64,000 bases of DNA from Mycobacterium sp. SMC-8 (GCF_025263565.1 NZ_CP079865.1:5270001-5334000); one strand, 5' to 3'; numbered from the stretch's first letter, positions 44,573-58,431 are shown. Notes: generated from the sequence alone by a model not told the origin. Program-made: numbers and translations.

Positions 44573-44642
44573 TTTAATCACTCGAGACTTCCAGCGGTGG
44601 GTGTTCCCGGAAGTACGCGGGACTACGCCTGCGGGGTCGCGC

Positions 44643-45335
44643 TCAGGCGGTTCGGTCAGGCAGTTCTGCGTCGATCTCGTGATAGATCCGGCGCAGTCCG
44701 GCCACGTCGAGGGCGGCCAGTGAGTCGACGTGCCGGCGGCGCAACCCGCCGGGGACCGGCACCTCGTTGGGCACGATGAGCACCGCGCACCCCGCGCGTT
44801 CGGCGGCGGCGGCACCGGTCACCGAGTCCTCCACGGCCAGGCACTCCGACGGCGGCAAACCCAGCAGATCGGCGGCGCGCAGATACGGGTCGGGCGCCGG
44901 CTTGCCGCTCGGCACTTCGTCGCCGCACACCGTGACCGAGAAGTAGTGCCTGCCGATGCTGTCGAGCGCGCGCTCGGCGAGCTGGCGCGCGGTATTGGTC
45001 ACCAGCGCCGTCGGCATGCGTTCGGCGGCCAGCGCTTCCAGCATCTCCCGGGCGCCGGGACACCACGGCAGGCCGTCGTCGAACAGGTCGGCGGTGTGGT
45101 CGTGCAACCAGCGGATCGACTCGGTCATCGCCACCGGGTCGGGATCCAGGCCCAGTTCGGCGTAGGCGGTCTGCATCGTCTCCTCCGCCGACGCGCCCAC
45201 CAGCGCGGTCCTGGTCTCACGGCTCAGCACCCCGCCGTAGCTCTCATAGAGCGCCGAAAGTGAGACATCCCACAGCTTTTCGGAATCCACGAGGGTTCCG
45301 TCCATGTCCCACAACACCGCTCGCACGCCGACCAT
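44643..45335 (-). CDS. HAD-superfamily hydrolase (beta-phosphoglucomutase/phosphatase-like)
   Basis: 230 residues from the ATG at 45335. Motif I V-L-W-D-M-D-G-T-L-V-D-S-E (nucleophile Asp), motif II A-L-V-T-N-T, motif III lysine in G-K-P-A-P-D-P-Y and motif IV V-E-D-S-V-T-G. A helical cap between motif I and II marks subclass I. The substrate is probably a small phosphate ester; it cannot be assigned. 140 bp downstream of metH on the same strand. Confidence 0.9.
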   Translation of the reverse strand: MVGVRAVLWDMDGTLVDSEKLWDVSLSALYESYGGVLSRETRTALVGASAEETMQTAYAELGLDPDPVAMTESIRWLHDHTADLFDDGLPWCPGAREMLEALAAERMPTALVTNTARQLAERALDSIGRHYFSVTVCGDEVPSGKPAPDPYLRAADLLGLPPSECLAVEDSVTGAAAAERAGCAVLIVPNEVPVPGGLRRRHVDSLAALDVAGLRRIYHEIDAELPDRTA

Positions 45336-45475
45336 TCTGGCATGTGCAGGGGAGGTGACGCCAACCGCCGGATACGCGGACCCGCCGGGGAGCTCCAGCA
45401 CTGCGCACGCGGCCGGCCTCCGGAAAAGACGCGTAGCGTTCCTGAAACGCTTTGCGCTCCTGCACTTTTGGCGGC

Positions 45476-49279
<3,804 letters not shown>

Positions 49280-49298
49280 GTGCGTTCCTTCCTTAGCG

Positions 49299-49385
49299 GA
49301 AGGCGTCCTTGACTCTGCCGAGCGTGGCGGATACCGAAGGGACCTGGTCCCCCAGATAACCGTTGCAACGCCTCTCGACCTCAGA
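49299..49385 (-). ncRNA. SAH-riboswitch-like 5' leader of metH
   Basis: Read on the metH strand the leader shows the three conserved blocks of S-adenosylhomocysteine riboswitches in order: CGAGAGGCGTTGCAACGG, then CCACGCTCGGCAG after a long hairpin arm (GGGACC/GGTCCC), then CAAGGACGCCTTCC. CGAG pairs with CTCG (P1) and AGGCGT can pair with ACGCCT (pseudoknot). CCTTCC, next to that last block, is also complementary to the metH ribosome-binding GGAAGG at about 49287-49294. So SAH binding could free the ribosome site and turn metH on. The pairing is worked out by eye. Confidence 0.72.
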
Positions 49386-49677
49386 AAGTCTACGACGTCA
49401 CCCGATCGACGTCTGGACGCCCATCTCGTCGTTGTGGTCGACCCCGACCCGCGTGGCGGTCGCGATGCGCTTGACCGGCAGCGCGTAACCAAGGTTAACC
49501 GGGGTGGCGCCGACGGAATTTCGTCTCGACTCCGAACCCCGTCGACGACACGTCGCGCAGGTCCGTGCGGTACCCGCGGTTGTTTGCGCCAGTCACACCG
49601 CCAGGGTAGTCGGGCACACAACTCCCAGCGCGGGTCGATGCCCGTCATCGAGGGCACGCAAGGCTTACGCTGGCCTG

Positions 49678-50568
49678 GTGACACCCTCGGATTTCGGCGG
49701 TCCGAAGCGATCCGACCTGCCCGACCTGCGCGACACGATCGTCGTCGCGGCGTTCGAGGGCTGGAATGACGCCGGCGACGCGGCCAGCGATGCGCTGGAG
49801 CACCTGGACGCGATCTGGGAAGCCGAGACCATCGTCGAGATCGACGACGAGTCGTACTACGACTACCAGGTCAACCGGCCGGTGATCCGCCAGATCGACG
49901 GCGTCACCCGCGAGCTGGTGTGGCCGTCGATGCGGATCTCACACTGCCGCCCTCCCGGCAGCGACCGCGACATCGTGCTGATGCACGGCGTCGAACCGAA
50001 CATGCGCTGGCGCACCTTCTGCGCGGAGTTGCTGACGATCGCCGAGAAGCTCAACGTGCATACCGTTGTCATCCTGGGCGCACTGCTGGCCGACACGCCC
50101 CACACCCGCCCGGTTCCGGTGTCCGGCGCGGCGTATTCGGCGGACTCGGCCAAGACGTTCGGTCTGGAGGAGACCCGCTACGAAGGGCCGACGGGGATCG
50201 CCGGGGTGTTTCAGGACGCGTGTGTGCAGGCCGGTATCCCCGCGGTGACGTTCTGGGCCGCGGTTCCGCACTACGTCTCGCAGCCGCCGAATCCGAAGGC
50301 CACGGTGGCGCTGCTGCGCCGGGTCGAGGATGTCCTCGACATCGAGGTGCCGCTGGACGACCTGCCCGCTCAGGCCGAGGAATGGGAGCAGGCGGTCACC
50401 GAGATGACCTCGGAGGACGACGAGGTCGCCGAGTACGTGCAATCGCTGGAGGAACGCGGCGACGCCGAGGTCGACATGAACGAGGCGCTGGGCAAGATCG
50501 ACGGCGACGCGCTGGCCGCGGAGTTCGAGCGCTACCTGCGCCGCCGCGGTCCCGGCTTCCGCGGCTGA
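49678..50568 (+). CDS. PAC2-family protein (proteasome assembly chaperone-like)
   Basis: 296 residues from a GTG at 49678. PAC2 fold shown by [32 protein letters not shown] and [13 protein letters not shown]. The family takes its name from eukaryotic proteasome chaperones, but in bacteria the role is not settled; the acidic helical tail ([15 protein letters not shown]) is common in actinobacteria. It diverges from metH. About 290 bp upstream (49386-49677) hold the metH promoter and no visible gene. Confidence 0.88.
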   Translation: MTPSDFGGPKRSDLPDLRDTIVVAAFEGWNDAGDAASDALEHLDAIWEAETIVEIDDESYYDYQVNRPVIRQIDGVTRELVWPSMRISHCRPPGSDRDIVLMHGVEPNMRWRTFCAELLTIAEKLNVHTVVILGALLADTPHTRPVPVSGAAYSADSAKTFGLEETRYEGPTGIAGVFQDACVQAGIPAVTFWAAVPHYVSQPPNPKATVALLRRVEDVLDIEVPLDDLPAQAEEWEQAVTEMTSEDDEVAEYVQSLEERGDAEVDMNEALGKIDGDALAAEFERYLRRRGPGFRG

Positions 50569-50677
50569 CGCGCCCGGTTCTCAGCGAGCCGTTTTCAGTG
50601 CGAGCGTGCGCAAACTCCGTCGTCAGCGCGGTGTGTCGACCGCAGACACGCACGCTCGGCAGGAAGAGGAGCCTGCG

Positions 50678-52123
50678 TTAGATGCGCTCGGGCTGAGGCG
50701 ACTTCCAGGTGCCGTTGAGCGCGTCGGGCTTGGGCCAGTACAGGCGCAGCACCAGCGCGAACGGCCCTTTCGGGGCGGGCAGCCAGTTGGCTTCCTTCTC
50801 GATGCCCGGTGATTCGTTCTGGATGTAGAACGTGTATCCACCGTCGCTGTCGGGCACCAGGCTGGGCAGCATCTCCGAATTGATCAGGTAGCGGTTCATC
50901 GCGTTGGGCACGAGCCGGCTGGCCGGCAGTTCGTACATGGTCAGCGACCAGAACGAGTTCACCGGGGGCAGTTGGCCGGACGGGAACCGGAACACGTAGT
51001 CGTTCGCGCCCGACAGGGGCTGACCGGTGGAGTCGTTGAACGCGCCCGGATAGATGGCCTCGGCGGCGGTGTTGCCGTAGATGCCGAGGACGGCGCCGGC
51101 CATCCGGTACAGATAGTTGCCCTTGAGGTCCTCCTGCGTACCGAAGAACTGCGCCGAACCGACCTCGCCGGTGTCGACCTTGGTCTTCTTGAACGTGTCG
51201 AACTCGGTCCAGGCGTCGGCCATGCCGCCCTCGATCGCGGCGCGCATCTCGGGGCTCAAGGTGTCGGCGTCGAAATCGCCGTCCGGGCCCACCCCGATCC
51301 GCGCGAAGCGGTCCCGCAGCCCTTCCTCGCCGGGCAGCACCGGCGCATACCGCATTGCGAAGTTCAAGATCTCGAAGAACTGCGGCGACGTGCGCTGCTG
51401 TTCCGGCGGGAGCGGCGGGACGAAGTCGATCGCCGGCGCCGGCTCCGGCGAGGGCTGGTTGAGGTACACCGACAGCGGGGCGACCTGGTAGCCCGCCTGG
51501 ATCTTGCGGACCTCCTCGATGTCCGACGGTCCGAACAGCTGGGTGCGGTAGAGCACGAAGGCCAACTCGGTGTCCGAGCGGATGACCTCGTCGATGCCCT
51601 CGGGTTTCTCGCCCTGCCACCCGGGTCCGGCCAGCAGATACCGTCCGCCGCCGTTTCCGGTGGTGCGGCTGCCCGTGTAGGCGAAGTTGTAGGTGTAGCC
51701 GTCGACGAACTGAAGGGAGTAGTAGCGGTCCTGCTGGATCGGCGGCACGGTCAGTACCAGCGGCTCGGTCCGCAGGTCCGCCCCGACGAACGAGTACGGG
51801 GTGTCAGAGTTCGGCGTCTGGATCGCCGTGTCGTCGGGCGTATAGACCCGCGCGGTGCTGTGCACCTCATTCCAGCCGCCCTTGTACTCCGGGTCCTGTC
51901 GGTCGACGAAGTACGAATACTGCACCCGATAGTTGTCGACCATCGGGAAGCCGTAGACATAGGCCTGTTTGGCGATCGCCCGCGCCTCGGCGGGGCTGAC
52001 CTGCGCGGCGGGCTCCGGCGCCGGCGACGTCGAGGTGTCCTCGGGTGTGGACGTGTCGGTGCCGCATGCCGCGAGCAGCAGCAAGGCCACCGCGGCGGCG
52101 GTCGGGCGGCGCAGTGACAGCAT
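50678..52123 (-). CDS. DUF1254/DUF1214 lipoprotein
   Basis: 481 residues from the ATG at 52123. Signal peptide with lipobox L-L-A-A-C-G (cysteine near 20) and a Thr/Ser/Pro linker. Then DUF1254 (about 45-180: Y-V-Y-G-F-P-M-V-D-N-Y-R, P-N-S-D-T-P-Y-S-F-V) and DUF1214 (about 350-470: F-W-S-L-T-M-Y-E-L-P, W-L-P-A-P-K-G-P-F-A-L). Members occur as exported proteins in many bacteria without a known activity. Its ATG shares a base with the stop of the SDR frame (TGATG). Confidence 0.88.
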   Translation of the reverse strand: MLSLRRPTAAAVALLLLAACGTDTSTPEDTSTSPAPEPAAQVSPAEARAIAKQAYVYGFPMVDNYRVQYSYFVDRQDPEYKGGWNEVHSTARVYTPDDTAIQTPNSDTPYSFVGADLRTEPLVLTVPPIQQDRYYSLQFVDGYTYNFAYTGSRTTGNGGGRYLLAGPGWQGEKPEGIDEVIRSDTELAFVLYRTQLFGPSDIEEVRKIQAGYQVAPLSVYLNQPSPEPAPAIDFVPPLPPEQQRTSPQFFEILNFAMRYAPVLPGEEGLRDRFARIGVGPDGDFDADTLSPEMRAAIEGGMADAWTEFDTFKKTKVDTGEVGSAQFFGTQEDLKGNYLYRMAGAVLGIYGNTAAEAIYPGAFNDSTGQPLSGANDYVFRFPSGQLPPVNSFWSLTMYELPASRLVPNAMNRYLINSEMLPSLVPDSDGGYTFYIQNESPGIEKEANWLPAPKGPFALVLRLYWPKPDALNGTWKSPQPERI

Positions 52124-53001
52124 CAACGGTCCTCCAGTTCCTGGGTGCGGGCGCCCAACGACCGGCCCAGCGCGGCGACCTCGGCGTCCATCCGGGGCAG
52201 CAGGTCGGGGATGAACTTGAGCACCTGCTGTTCGCCGAGGCGCGTGGAGAGCAGGGGTTTGAGCCAGCGCAGCAGCCCGACCCAGCCCGGACAGTTGATC
52301 TAGCGCCTGCGCTGTTCGATGCCGGCCACGAAGGCCTCCCCGCACGCCTCGACGGAGGTGGTTCTGTTCAGCGGGAACGGCAGCCGGCTGAGCATCTCGG
52401 TGAACGTCGACAGGTCGGCCTTGGTGTCGTTGACGAGCGGGGTGTCGATCCAGGACATGTGCGCCGACCCGACGGCGACGCCGCGGAACCCGACCTCCAG
52501 GCGCAGCGCGTTGGCGAACTGCTCGACGGCGGCCTTGGACGCGTTGTAGGGCGCCAGGCCCGGTGCGGCCGCGTACGCGGCCAGCGACGACACGATCAGC
52601 ACGTAGCCGCGCCGCTCCGGCACCGACGGCAGAGTGGCGCGCACCGTGTGGAACACGCCGGTGACGTTGACCTCCATCAGCGTGCGGAAGGCTTTGGGGT
52701 CGACCTGTAGCACCGAGCCGTAGGAGGCGATGCCGGCGTTGGCCATCACGATGTCGATACCGCCGAACCGCTCCACGGCACTCGCGGCGGCGCTCTCCAT
52801 GGCCGAGAGGTCACGGACGTCGGCGACCACGGTGTGCACCCGGTCGGTGCCCAGAGCCTCGCGCAGTGCGGTCAGCGGCGCCTCGTCCAGGTCGGTGAGC
52901 ACGAGGCGGGCACCTCTGGCGTGCAGGCGCCGCGCGACCTCGGCGCCGACGCCGCGGGCCCCTCCGGTGATGAACGCAGTTGTTCCGGCCACCGATGTCA
53001 T
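52123..53001 (-). pseudogene. Short-chain dehydrogenase/reductase with an in-frame amber codon
   Basis: SDR with cofactor motif T-A-F-I-T-G-G-A-R-G-V-G, N-A-G and active-site S-S-L-A-A-Y-x6-Y-N-A-S-K. The frame meets TAG at 52300-52302 after G-I-E-Q-R-R-R, then stays open in the same frame for 58 more codons (P-G-W-V-G-L-L-R-W-L-K-P ... Q-E-L-E-D-R) to a TGA at 52123. The full 292-residue length suits mycobacterial SDRs of this type, so the TAG looks like a point mutation (for example CAG to TAG) or a sequencing error. The 233-residue form keeps the catalytic core but loses the C-terminal segment. Confidence 0.83.
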
Positions 53002-53029
53002 GGCCGAAACCTACTCCCTGACCGCGGGT

Positions 53030-54268
53030 TTACAGCTGAACGCCGAGGAGCGCGTCGACCGCGGTGGCCACCGTCTGGCCCGCGGTCTCGTCGTGGCCGC
53101 CGTAAGACAACGCATCGGTGGCCCAACCATCCAGCGCCGCAAGAGCTTTCGGGGTGTCGAGGTCGTCGGCCAGGTAGCGGCGCACGCGGGCCACCACATC
53201 GGCGGCGTCGGGCGCGCCGTCCAGGGCCGTCGCACTGCGCCACCGGTGCAGCCGCGCCAGGGCCTCGTCGAGCACGTCGGCGCTCCAGAAGCGGTCCTCG
53301 CGGTAGTGGCCGGCGAACAGCCCGAGCCGGACGGCGGCGGGGTCGACTCCGTCGCGGCGCAGCTGGGACACCAGCACCAGATTGCCGCGGCTCTTCGACA
53401 TCTTGTGGCCCTCCCAGCCGATCATGCCGGAGTGGACGTAGTGCCGGGCGAAACGCCGCTCCCCCGAGACGCATTCAGCGTGCGCGGCGGAGAACTCGTG
53501 GTGCGGGAAGATCAGGTCGCTGCCTCCGCCCTGGATGTCCAGGCCGGTCCCGATGCGGCTGAGCGCGATCGCCGCGCACTCGACGTGCCAGCCCGGCCGC
53601 CCGGGACCGAACGGCGAGGGCCAACTGGGTTCGCCGGGACGCTCGGCACGCCACAGCAGCGCATCCAGCGGATCGCTTTTGCCGGGCCGGTCCGGGTCGC
53701 CGCCGCGTTCGCCGAACAGGGCCAGCATGGTGGCGCGGTCGTAGCCGGATTCATAACCGAACTGCACGGTGGCGTCGGCGCAGAAGTACACGTCCGGGTA
53801 TCGCGCGTCGTCGACCACGTATGCCGCGCCGCAGGCCAGCATCTTCTCCACCAGTTCGATGACCTCGGCGATGGCCTCGGTGGCGGCGACGTAGTCGCGC
53901 GGCGGCAGCACCCGCAGGGCCGCCATGTCCTGGCGGAACAGCTCGGTCTCGCGGTCCCCGAGCTCGCGCCAGCCGATGCCGTCGCGCTGTGCCCGTTCGA
54001 ACAGCGGGTCGTCGACGTCGGTGATGTTCTGCACGTAGTGCACGTCGTGGCCGCCGTCGAGCCACAGCCGGTGCACCAGGTCGAACGTCAGGTAGGTGGC
54101 GGCGTGCCCGAGATGGGTGGCGTCATACGGGGTGATCCCGCACACGTACATCGTCGCGGTGGCGCCGGACGCCACCGGCCGCACCTGACGATCCGCGCTG
54201 TCGTAGAGCCGCAACTGCGGCCCTCGCCCAGGCAGCGCCGGCACGTTCGGCGCGGACCACGATTGCAT
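53030..54268 (-). CDS. mshC: Cysteine:GlcN-Ins ligase MshC (mycothiol synthesis)
   Basis: Joins cysteine to glucosaminyl-inositol with ATP, the third step to mycothiol, the main thiol of actinobacteria. 412 residues from the ATG at 54268 (M-Q-S-W-S-A-P). It is a class I cysteinyl-tRNA synthetase paralogue: zinc cysteine in [15 protein letters not shown] (HIGH), zinc ligands C and H in G-W-H-V-E-C-A-A and P-H-H-E, and K-M-S-K-S (KMSKS). The tRNA anticodon domain is missing, as expected for MshC. Confidence 0.97.
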   Translation of the reverse strand: MQSWSAPNVPALPGRGPQLRLYDSADRQVRPVASGATATMYVCGITPYDATHLGHAATYLTFDLVHRLWLDGGHDVHYVQNITDVDDPLFERAQRDGIGWRELGDRETELFRQDMAALRVLPPRDYVAATEAIAEVIELVEKMLACGAAYVVDDARYPDVYFCADATVQFGYESGYDRATMLALFGERGGDPDRPGKSDPLDALLWRAERPGEPSWPSPFGPGRPGWHVECAAIALSRIGTGLDIQGGGSDLIFPHHEFSAAHAECVSGERRFARHYVHSGMIGWEGHKMSKSRGNLVLVSQLRRDGVDPAAVRLGLFAGHYREDRFWSADVLDEALARLHRWRSATALDGAPDAADVVARVRRYLADDLDTPKALAALDGWATDALSYGGHDETAGQTVATAVDALLGVQL

Positions 54269-54315
54269 AGCCTCGACTCTAGACATCGTCGAAACCGACA
54301 ATTCCGACGGCTGTT

Positions 54316-55095
54316 TCATTCCCGGTTGGCCGACCAGATCCCCTCCAGCAGGACCCGGGCCAACTCAGGTCGGCACATCAACAGATCCGGGAGGTAGGGA
54401 TCGCGTCGGTTGTAGATCAGCGGTGAACCGTCGATGCGGGAGGCGTGCATCCCGGCGGCCCACAGCACACCGGCGGGCGCGGCCGAATCCCACTCCCACT
54501 GACCACCGGCGTGCAGGTAGGCGTCGACGTCGCCGCGCACCACCGCCATCGCCTTGGCACCGGCCGAGCCGATCCGGACCAACTCGATGTCGAGGTGTTC
54601 GCGCAGCCGCCACAGCACCGCGGGCGGGCGGTTGGAGCTGGCGGTGACACGGATGGGGCCCTCGCGGCGCCGCGGCGGCGGGCTGACCGTGTCGGTGCGG
54701 TAGACCTCGCCGCGGGCGGGCAACGCGACGGCGGCGTCGGTGATGGTGGGCGTGCCGTGCGCCGACGAGCGTTGCCACAACGCGATGTGCACCGCCCAGT
54801 CGGTGCGGCCGGGCATCGAGTACTCATAGGTGCCGTCGACGGGATCGACGATCCACACCCGGTCGGCGTCGACGCGCGACACGTCGTCGACAGCCTCCTC
54901 GGACAGCACCGCATCGTGCGGACGGGTCTCGTGCAGCCGGTCCAGGATGAGCGTGTTGGCGCGCATGTCCCCGGCGTCGCCGAGGTCGTACGGGTCGTAG
55001 AACGCTCCGGACCCGAACTGCTCGCGCATCGCCAGCAGCAGCTCACCGGCCTCTTCGGCCACCGCGGCGGCCAGTGCTGCGTCGGTGAGAGTCAC
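54316..55095 (-). CDS. cysQ: 3'-phosphoadenosine 5'-phosphate phosphatase / inositol monophosphatase-type CysQ
   Basis: 259 residues of the lithium-sensitive phosphatase family. Metal motifs: E-E (L-S-E-E-A-V-D-D), [11 protein letters not shown] and W-E-W-D-S-A-A-P. It removes the 3'-phosphate from PAP or PAPS, balancing sulfate assimilation; homologues also act on fructose-1,6-bisphosphate and inositol phosphate. It sits 47 bp upstream of mshC on the same strand, linking sulfur and thiol metabolism. Confidence 0.92.
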   Translation of the reverse strand: MTLTDAALAAAVAEEAGELLLAMREQFGSGAFYDPYDLGDAGDMRANTLILDRLHETRPHDAVLSEEAVDDVSRVDADRVWIVDPVDGTYEYSMPGRTDWAVHIALWQRSSAHGTPTITDAAVALPARGEVYRTDTVSPPPRRREGPIRVTASSNRPPAVLWRLREHLDIELVRIGSAGAKAMAVVRGDVDAYLHAGGQWEWDSAAPAGVLWAAGMHASRIDGSPLIYNRRDPYLPDLLMCRPELARVLLEGIWSANRE

Positions 55096-55112
55096 CCGGC
55101 AAGTAGATCACG

Positions 55113-55919
55113 TCAGAATGCCGGCCATGGGATCGGCCGTCGCCGGTCGGGTGTCGGCATCACCGGATTGCGCAGCAGGCCAACGACTCTGGACCGCAAG
55201 GCGGCAACCTCACGGGGGGTGATCAGCCCGCACAGCTCGGCCCCGAGGTCGCCGTCGAGTTTCCCGCCCAGAACCGCGATGTCGGCGAGCATGTCGTCGT
55301 CGACCGGTTTGCCCGCCCACCCCCACAACACGGTGCGCAATTTGTCCTCGACGTGCAGCGTGACGCCGTGGTCGACGCCGTAGACGCATCCGTCGACACC
55401 GTGCAGCACATGGCCGCCCTTGCGGTCGGCGTTGTTGACCAGCACGTCGAACACCGCGATGCGGCGCAGTCGCACGTCGTCGGCGTGCACCAGGGTGACC
55501 TCGTCGCCGGCGTAGTCGTAAGCCTGCAGCACGGGCAGGAACCCCGGCGGGATCTCCCCCGCGGGCAGCAGGTCGATCAGGTCGGGACCGGCATCGGCCT
55601 CGGCGTCCGGGTCTTCGTCACCGGGCTGGTCGACCCAGCGCTGCAGCATGCCGGACCCGGCCGGACCGTCCCGAATGATGGTGTAGGGCACCACGTTCCA
55701 GCCCAGTGCCGCCGACACCAGGTACGAGGCGACCTCGCGTCCGGCCAGGGTCCCGTCGGGGAAGTCCCACAGCGGGGCCTCACCGCGGACCGGCTTGTAG
55801 ACGCAGTGCGTGACGATCTCGCCGAGGGTGGCCTCGCACAGGAACGTGGCGTTGCTCGCCGATCGGATCCGGCCGAGCACGGTCAGCTCGCCGCGCTGCA
55901 GGACCTCAGAGCTCGTCAT
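55113..55919 (-). CDS. SCO1664-family conserved protein
   Basis: 268 residues from the ATG at 55919. Resembles the actinobacterial SCO1664 family, which has a kinase-like (PI3/4-kinase-type) fold: V-Y-K-P-V-R-G-E-A-P-L-W-D-F-P, V-P-Y-T-I-I-R-D-G-P-x-G-x-G and a catalytic-like F-D-V-L-V-N-N-A-D-R-K-G-G-H followed by V-Y-G-V-D-H-G-V-T-L-H. Substrate unknown. It overlaps the DUF3090 gene by 14 bp, and the DUF3090, SCO1664 and histidine-phosphatase genes commonly occur together. Confidence 0.88.
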   Translation of the reverse strand: MTSSEVLQRGELTVLGRIRSASNATFLCEATLGEIVTHCVYKPVRGEAPLWDFPDGTLAGREVASYLVSAALGWNVVPYTIIRDGPAGSGMLQRWVDQPGDEDPDAEADAGPDLIDLLPAGEIPPGFLPVLQAYDYAGDEVTLVHADDVRLRRIAVFDVLVNNADRKGGHVLHGVDGCVYGVDHGVTLHVEDKLRTVLWGWAGKPVDDDMLADIAVLGGKLDGDLGAELCGLITPREVAALRSRVVGLLRNPVMPTPDRRRPIPWPAF

Positions 55920-56490
55920 CGTCGGGACCGGAGAGTGCACCGCGCCGGTAACCGTTGGTTCGGACGCAGATGTGGCCCTCGGGGTCCAGCGGTTCCTCGC
56001 ACAGCGGGCACGGCGGGCGCCCGGCCGAGATCACCCGGTTGGACCGGGCGGCGAACTGGCGGGCCGACTCGGGGGTCAGGAACACCCGCACCGCGTCGGG
56101 TCCCTCCTCGGCGTCGTCGAGGACGACGGAGGCGTCGAATTCCGTCTCCGAGACGGCGAGCAGCTCGACGACGACGGTCTGGGCCTCCGAATCCCAGCCC
56201 AGCCCCATGGTGCCCACCCGGAACTCCGCGTCCACGGGGGTGATCAGCGGGCTGAGGTCGTCGACCTCGCCGGTCTCGGGCGGGATCGGGGTGCCGAAGC
56301 GGCGGTTGATCTCCAACAACAGCGCGGCGATGCGCTCGGCGAGCACGGCCACCTGCTGCTTTTCCAGCACCACCGACACGACCCGCTTGTCGTGGACGGC
56401 CTGTAGGTAGAACGTCCGGTTTCCCGGTTCGCCGACCGTCCCAGCCACGAAGCGGTCGGGTGTGCGGAAGACGTGGATTTCGCGGGCCAT
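55906..56490 (-). CDS. DUF3090 family protein with C-terminal zinc ribbon
   Basis: 194 residues from the ATG at 56490. N-terminal DUF3090 domain (F-Y-L-Q-A-V-H-D-K-R-V-V-S-V-V-L-E-K-Q-Q-V) and a C-terminal four-ligand cluster C-P-L-C-E-E-P-L-D-P-E-G-H-I-C that probably binds zinc. Function is unknown. Always next to the SCO1664-type gene and the histidine phosphatase, so the three probably act together. Confidence 0.88.
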   Translation of the reverse strand: MAREIHVFRTPDRFVAGTVGEPGNRTFYLQAVHDKRVVSVVLEKQQVAVLAERIAALLLEINRRFGTPIPPETGEVDDLSPLITPVDAEFRVGTMGLGWDSEAQTVVVELLAVSETEFDASVVLDDAEEGPDAVRVFLTPESARQFAARSNRVISAGRPPCPLCEEPLDPEGHICVRTNGYRRGALSGPDDDEL

Positions 56491-56509
56491 GGCAGTTTCC
56501 AAAATACCG

Positions 56510-57214
56510 TCAGCCGGTGGATCCGCCGACCACGGCGTCTCCGCTGGGGACCTCGCCGGCGTCGGGCTTGTCGGCAGCAGGTGGGGCCGACAGCGTGGCG
56601 TTCAGCGCCACACCGGTGTGATTGACGTGGATGACGAACGGGCGCAGCGGGGTGTAGCGCACGACGCTGACCGACGCCGGGTCGGCGTTGATGCGCTGGA
56701 AGCTGTCCAGGTGGCTGCCCAGCGCGTCGGCCAGGACGGACTTGATCACATCGCCGTGGGTACAGGCGATCCACAGCGCGTCACCGCCGTGTTCGTCGGC
56801 GAGCCTGCGGTCGTGTTCCCGCACCGCGGCGACCGCGCGTGCCTGCACCCCGGCCAGCCCCTCGCCGTCGGGGAACACCGCGGCGCTGGGCTGCTGCTGC
56901 ACCACCGCCCACAGCGGCTCCTTGACCAGGTCGCCGATCTTGCGGCCGGTCCAGGATCCGTAGTCGACCTCGGTGATGCGGTCGTCGACGACAGGCTCCA
57001 GGCCGAGCGCGGCGGCCAGGGGTTCGACGGTGCGTTCGCACCGCAGCAGCGGCGAGCGCACGATGGCCCGGATCGGCAGCTCACCGAGCCGCTCGACCAA
57101 AGCCGAGGCCTGTTCGCGGCCGCGGTCGTCGAGGTCGACGCCCGCGGAGCGCCCCGCAAGCGTGTGTGCGGTGTTCGAGGTCGAGCGGCCGTGCCGCAGT
57201 AGCAGGACAGTCAT
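56510..57214 (-). CDS. Histidine phosphatase (phosphoglycerate-mutase-like)
   Basis: 234 residues from the ATG at 57214, overlapping the uppP stop (ATGA). Catalytic L-L-R-H-G-R-S-T motif with the phosphohistidine, further R in R-S-P-L-L-R-C and the second histidine in C-T-H-G-D-V-I. A Rv2135c-type acid phosphatase; substrate is not clear from sequence. Part of the uppP - phosphatase - DUF3090 - SCO1664 series. Confidence 0.9.
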   Translation of the reverse strand: MTVLLLRHGRSTSNTAHTLAGRSAGVDLDDRGREQASALVERLGELPIRAIVRSPLLRCERTVEPLAAALGLEPVVDDRITEVDYGSWTGRKIGDLVKEPLWAVVQQQPSAAVFPDGEGLAGVQARAVAAVREHDRRLADEHGGDALWIACTHGDVIKSVLADALGSHLDSFQRINADPASVSVVRYTPLRPFVIHVNHTGVALNATLSAPPAADKPDAGEVPSGDAVVGGSTG

Positions 57215-58041
57215 GTCGCGGCCACCACCCCCGTGGAGAGCAGGATCAGCACCACGCTGCCGAGCAGCACGCGGTAGCCGACGAACCAGTACATGCTGTG
57301 CCGCACCAGGAACCGCAGGAACCACGCCACCGCGGCGTATCCGACCACGAACGCGATCACGGTCGACACGAGAAGCTGAGCTCCGCTGGCGCTCATGCCC
57401 TCTCCAGCAGGGTTGAACGCGTCGGGCAGCGAGAACAGCCCCGAGGCGAACACCGCCGGGATGGCGAGCAGGAACCCGAAACGGGCGGCGAGCTCGCGTT
57501 CCATACCGAGGAACAGGCCCGCGCTGATCGTGGCGCCCGACCGCGACACCCCGGGTACCAGGGCCAGGCACTGCGCGAGACCGACGATCACGCTGTCCTT
57601 CCATGTGAGTTGCTCGACGCGCCGGGTCTGCCTGCCGGCGTACTCGGCGGCAGCGATCACGAACGAGAACACGATCAGTGCCGTGGCCACCAGCCACAGG
57701 TTGCGCGCGCCGGTACGGATCTCGTCCTTGAACAGCAGCCCGACCACGCTGATCGGGATCGTGCCGATGATCACCCACCAGCCCAGCCAGTAGTCGGCGT
57801 TGCGCTCGCCGGCGCGGAACAGCCCCGCGAACCAGGCCTTGACGATCCGCACGATGTCGCGCGCGAAGTAGACGAGCACCGCGGCTTCGGTGCCGAGCTG
57901 GCTCACCGCGGTGAAAGACGCTCCCGCGTCACCGTCGAAGAACACCTTCGACGCGATCGCGAGGTGTCCCGACGAGGACACCGGCAGGAATTCGGTGAGT
58001 CCCTGCAGCACTGAGAGGACGACGACCTGCAGCCACGACAT
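57211..58041 (-). CDS. uppP: Undecaprenyl-diphosphatase UppP
   Basis: Recycles the lipid carrier of cell-wall synthesis by removing one phosphate from undecaprenyl (in mycobacteria decaprenyl) diphosphate; gives bacitracin resistance in the family. 276 residues from the ATG at 58041, the same length as in M. tuberculosis. Signatures: [15 protein letters not shown] and [11 protein letters not shown]. About eight membrane helices. An in-frame GTG at 58059 is a less likely start. Confidence 0.96.
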   Translation of the reverse strand: MSWLQVVVLSVLQGLTEFLPVSSSGHLAIASKVFFDGDAGASFTAVSQLGTEAAVLVYFARDIVRIVKAWFAGLFRAGERNADYWLGWWVIIGTIPISVVGLLFKDEIRTGARNLWLVATALIVFSFVIAAAEYAGRQTRRVEQLTWKDSVIVGLAQCLALVPGVSRSGATISAGLFLGMERELAARFGFLLAIPAVFASGLFSLPDAFNPAGEGMSASGAQLLVSTVIAFVVGYAAVAWFLRFLVRHSMYWFVGYRVLLGSVVLILLSTGVVAAT

Positions 58042-58095
58042 CTCCGCCAGCCCCGTCACGACGACGACCGTACCGTGGCGCGGGCCGGGCCGCGC

Positions 58096-58431
58096 TCAGC
58101 GGCCGTTGCGGTTGACCGGCTGCGCGTCGGCGACCGCGTCGCGCACGGCGGCGATCACGCTGCGCTCGTCGGTCATGTCGATATCGGTGAGCTTGCGGGT
58201 CGCGACGGCCACCACGTCTTCGGCTTGCGGGACCGGATTGCGCAGCCGGGGTCGGTACACCTCGACGACCAATGTCACCTGACGGTCCGAGTGGGACGCG
58301 CAGAAAGCGAAGCTGCGCCCGTCGCCGAGTTCGCCGAAACCGCTGGCGTGCACGCCGGTGGTGATGACTTCGACCGTGAAGCCCCGGCCAGTGACGTCGC
58401 TGTCAGCTGTGAGGGTCATGGTATGGACCAT
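58096..58431 (-). CDS. Conserved hypothetical protein (Rv2137c-like)
   Basis: About 111 residues. The start is uncertain: ATG at 58431 or 58419, with the frame open further upstream. A beta-rich part (G-R-G-F-T-V-E-V-I-T-T-G-V-H, Q-V-T-L-V-V-E-V-Y-R-P-R) is followed by a helix; no signal or membrane segment. Not a recognised family. It is 54 bp upstream of uppP and divergent from lppL. Confidence 0.6.
   Translation of the reverse strand: MVHTMTLTADSDVTGRGFTVEVITTGVHASGFGELGDGRSFAFCASHSDRQVTLVVEVYRPRLRNPVPQAEDVVAVATRKLTDIDMTDERSVIAAVRDAVADAQPVNRNGR

Noticed and set aside
49281..49400. Cobalamin riboswitch upstream of metH
   Set aside because: A B12 box and the usual long three-way junction are not seen; the conserved blocks fit an SAH riboswitch better.
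52300..52302. Recoded TAG (read-through) in the SDR gene
   Set aside because: Mycobacteria have no known amber suppression system and no pyrrolysine genes are here; a mutation or sequencing error is simpler.
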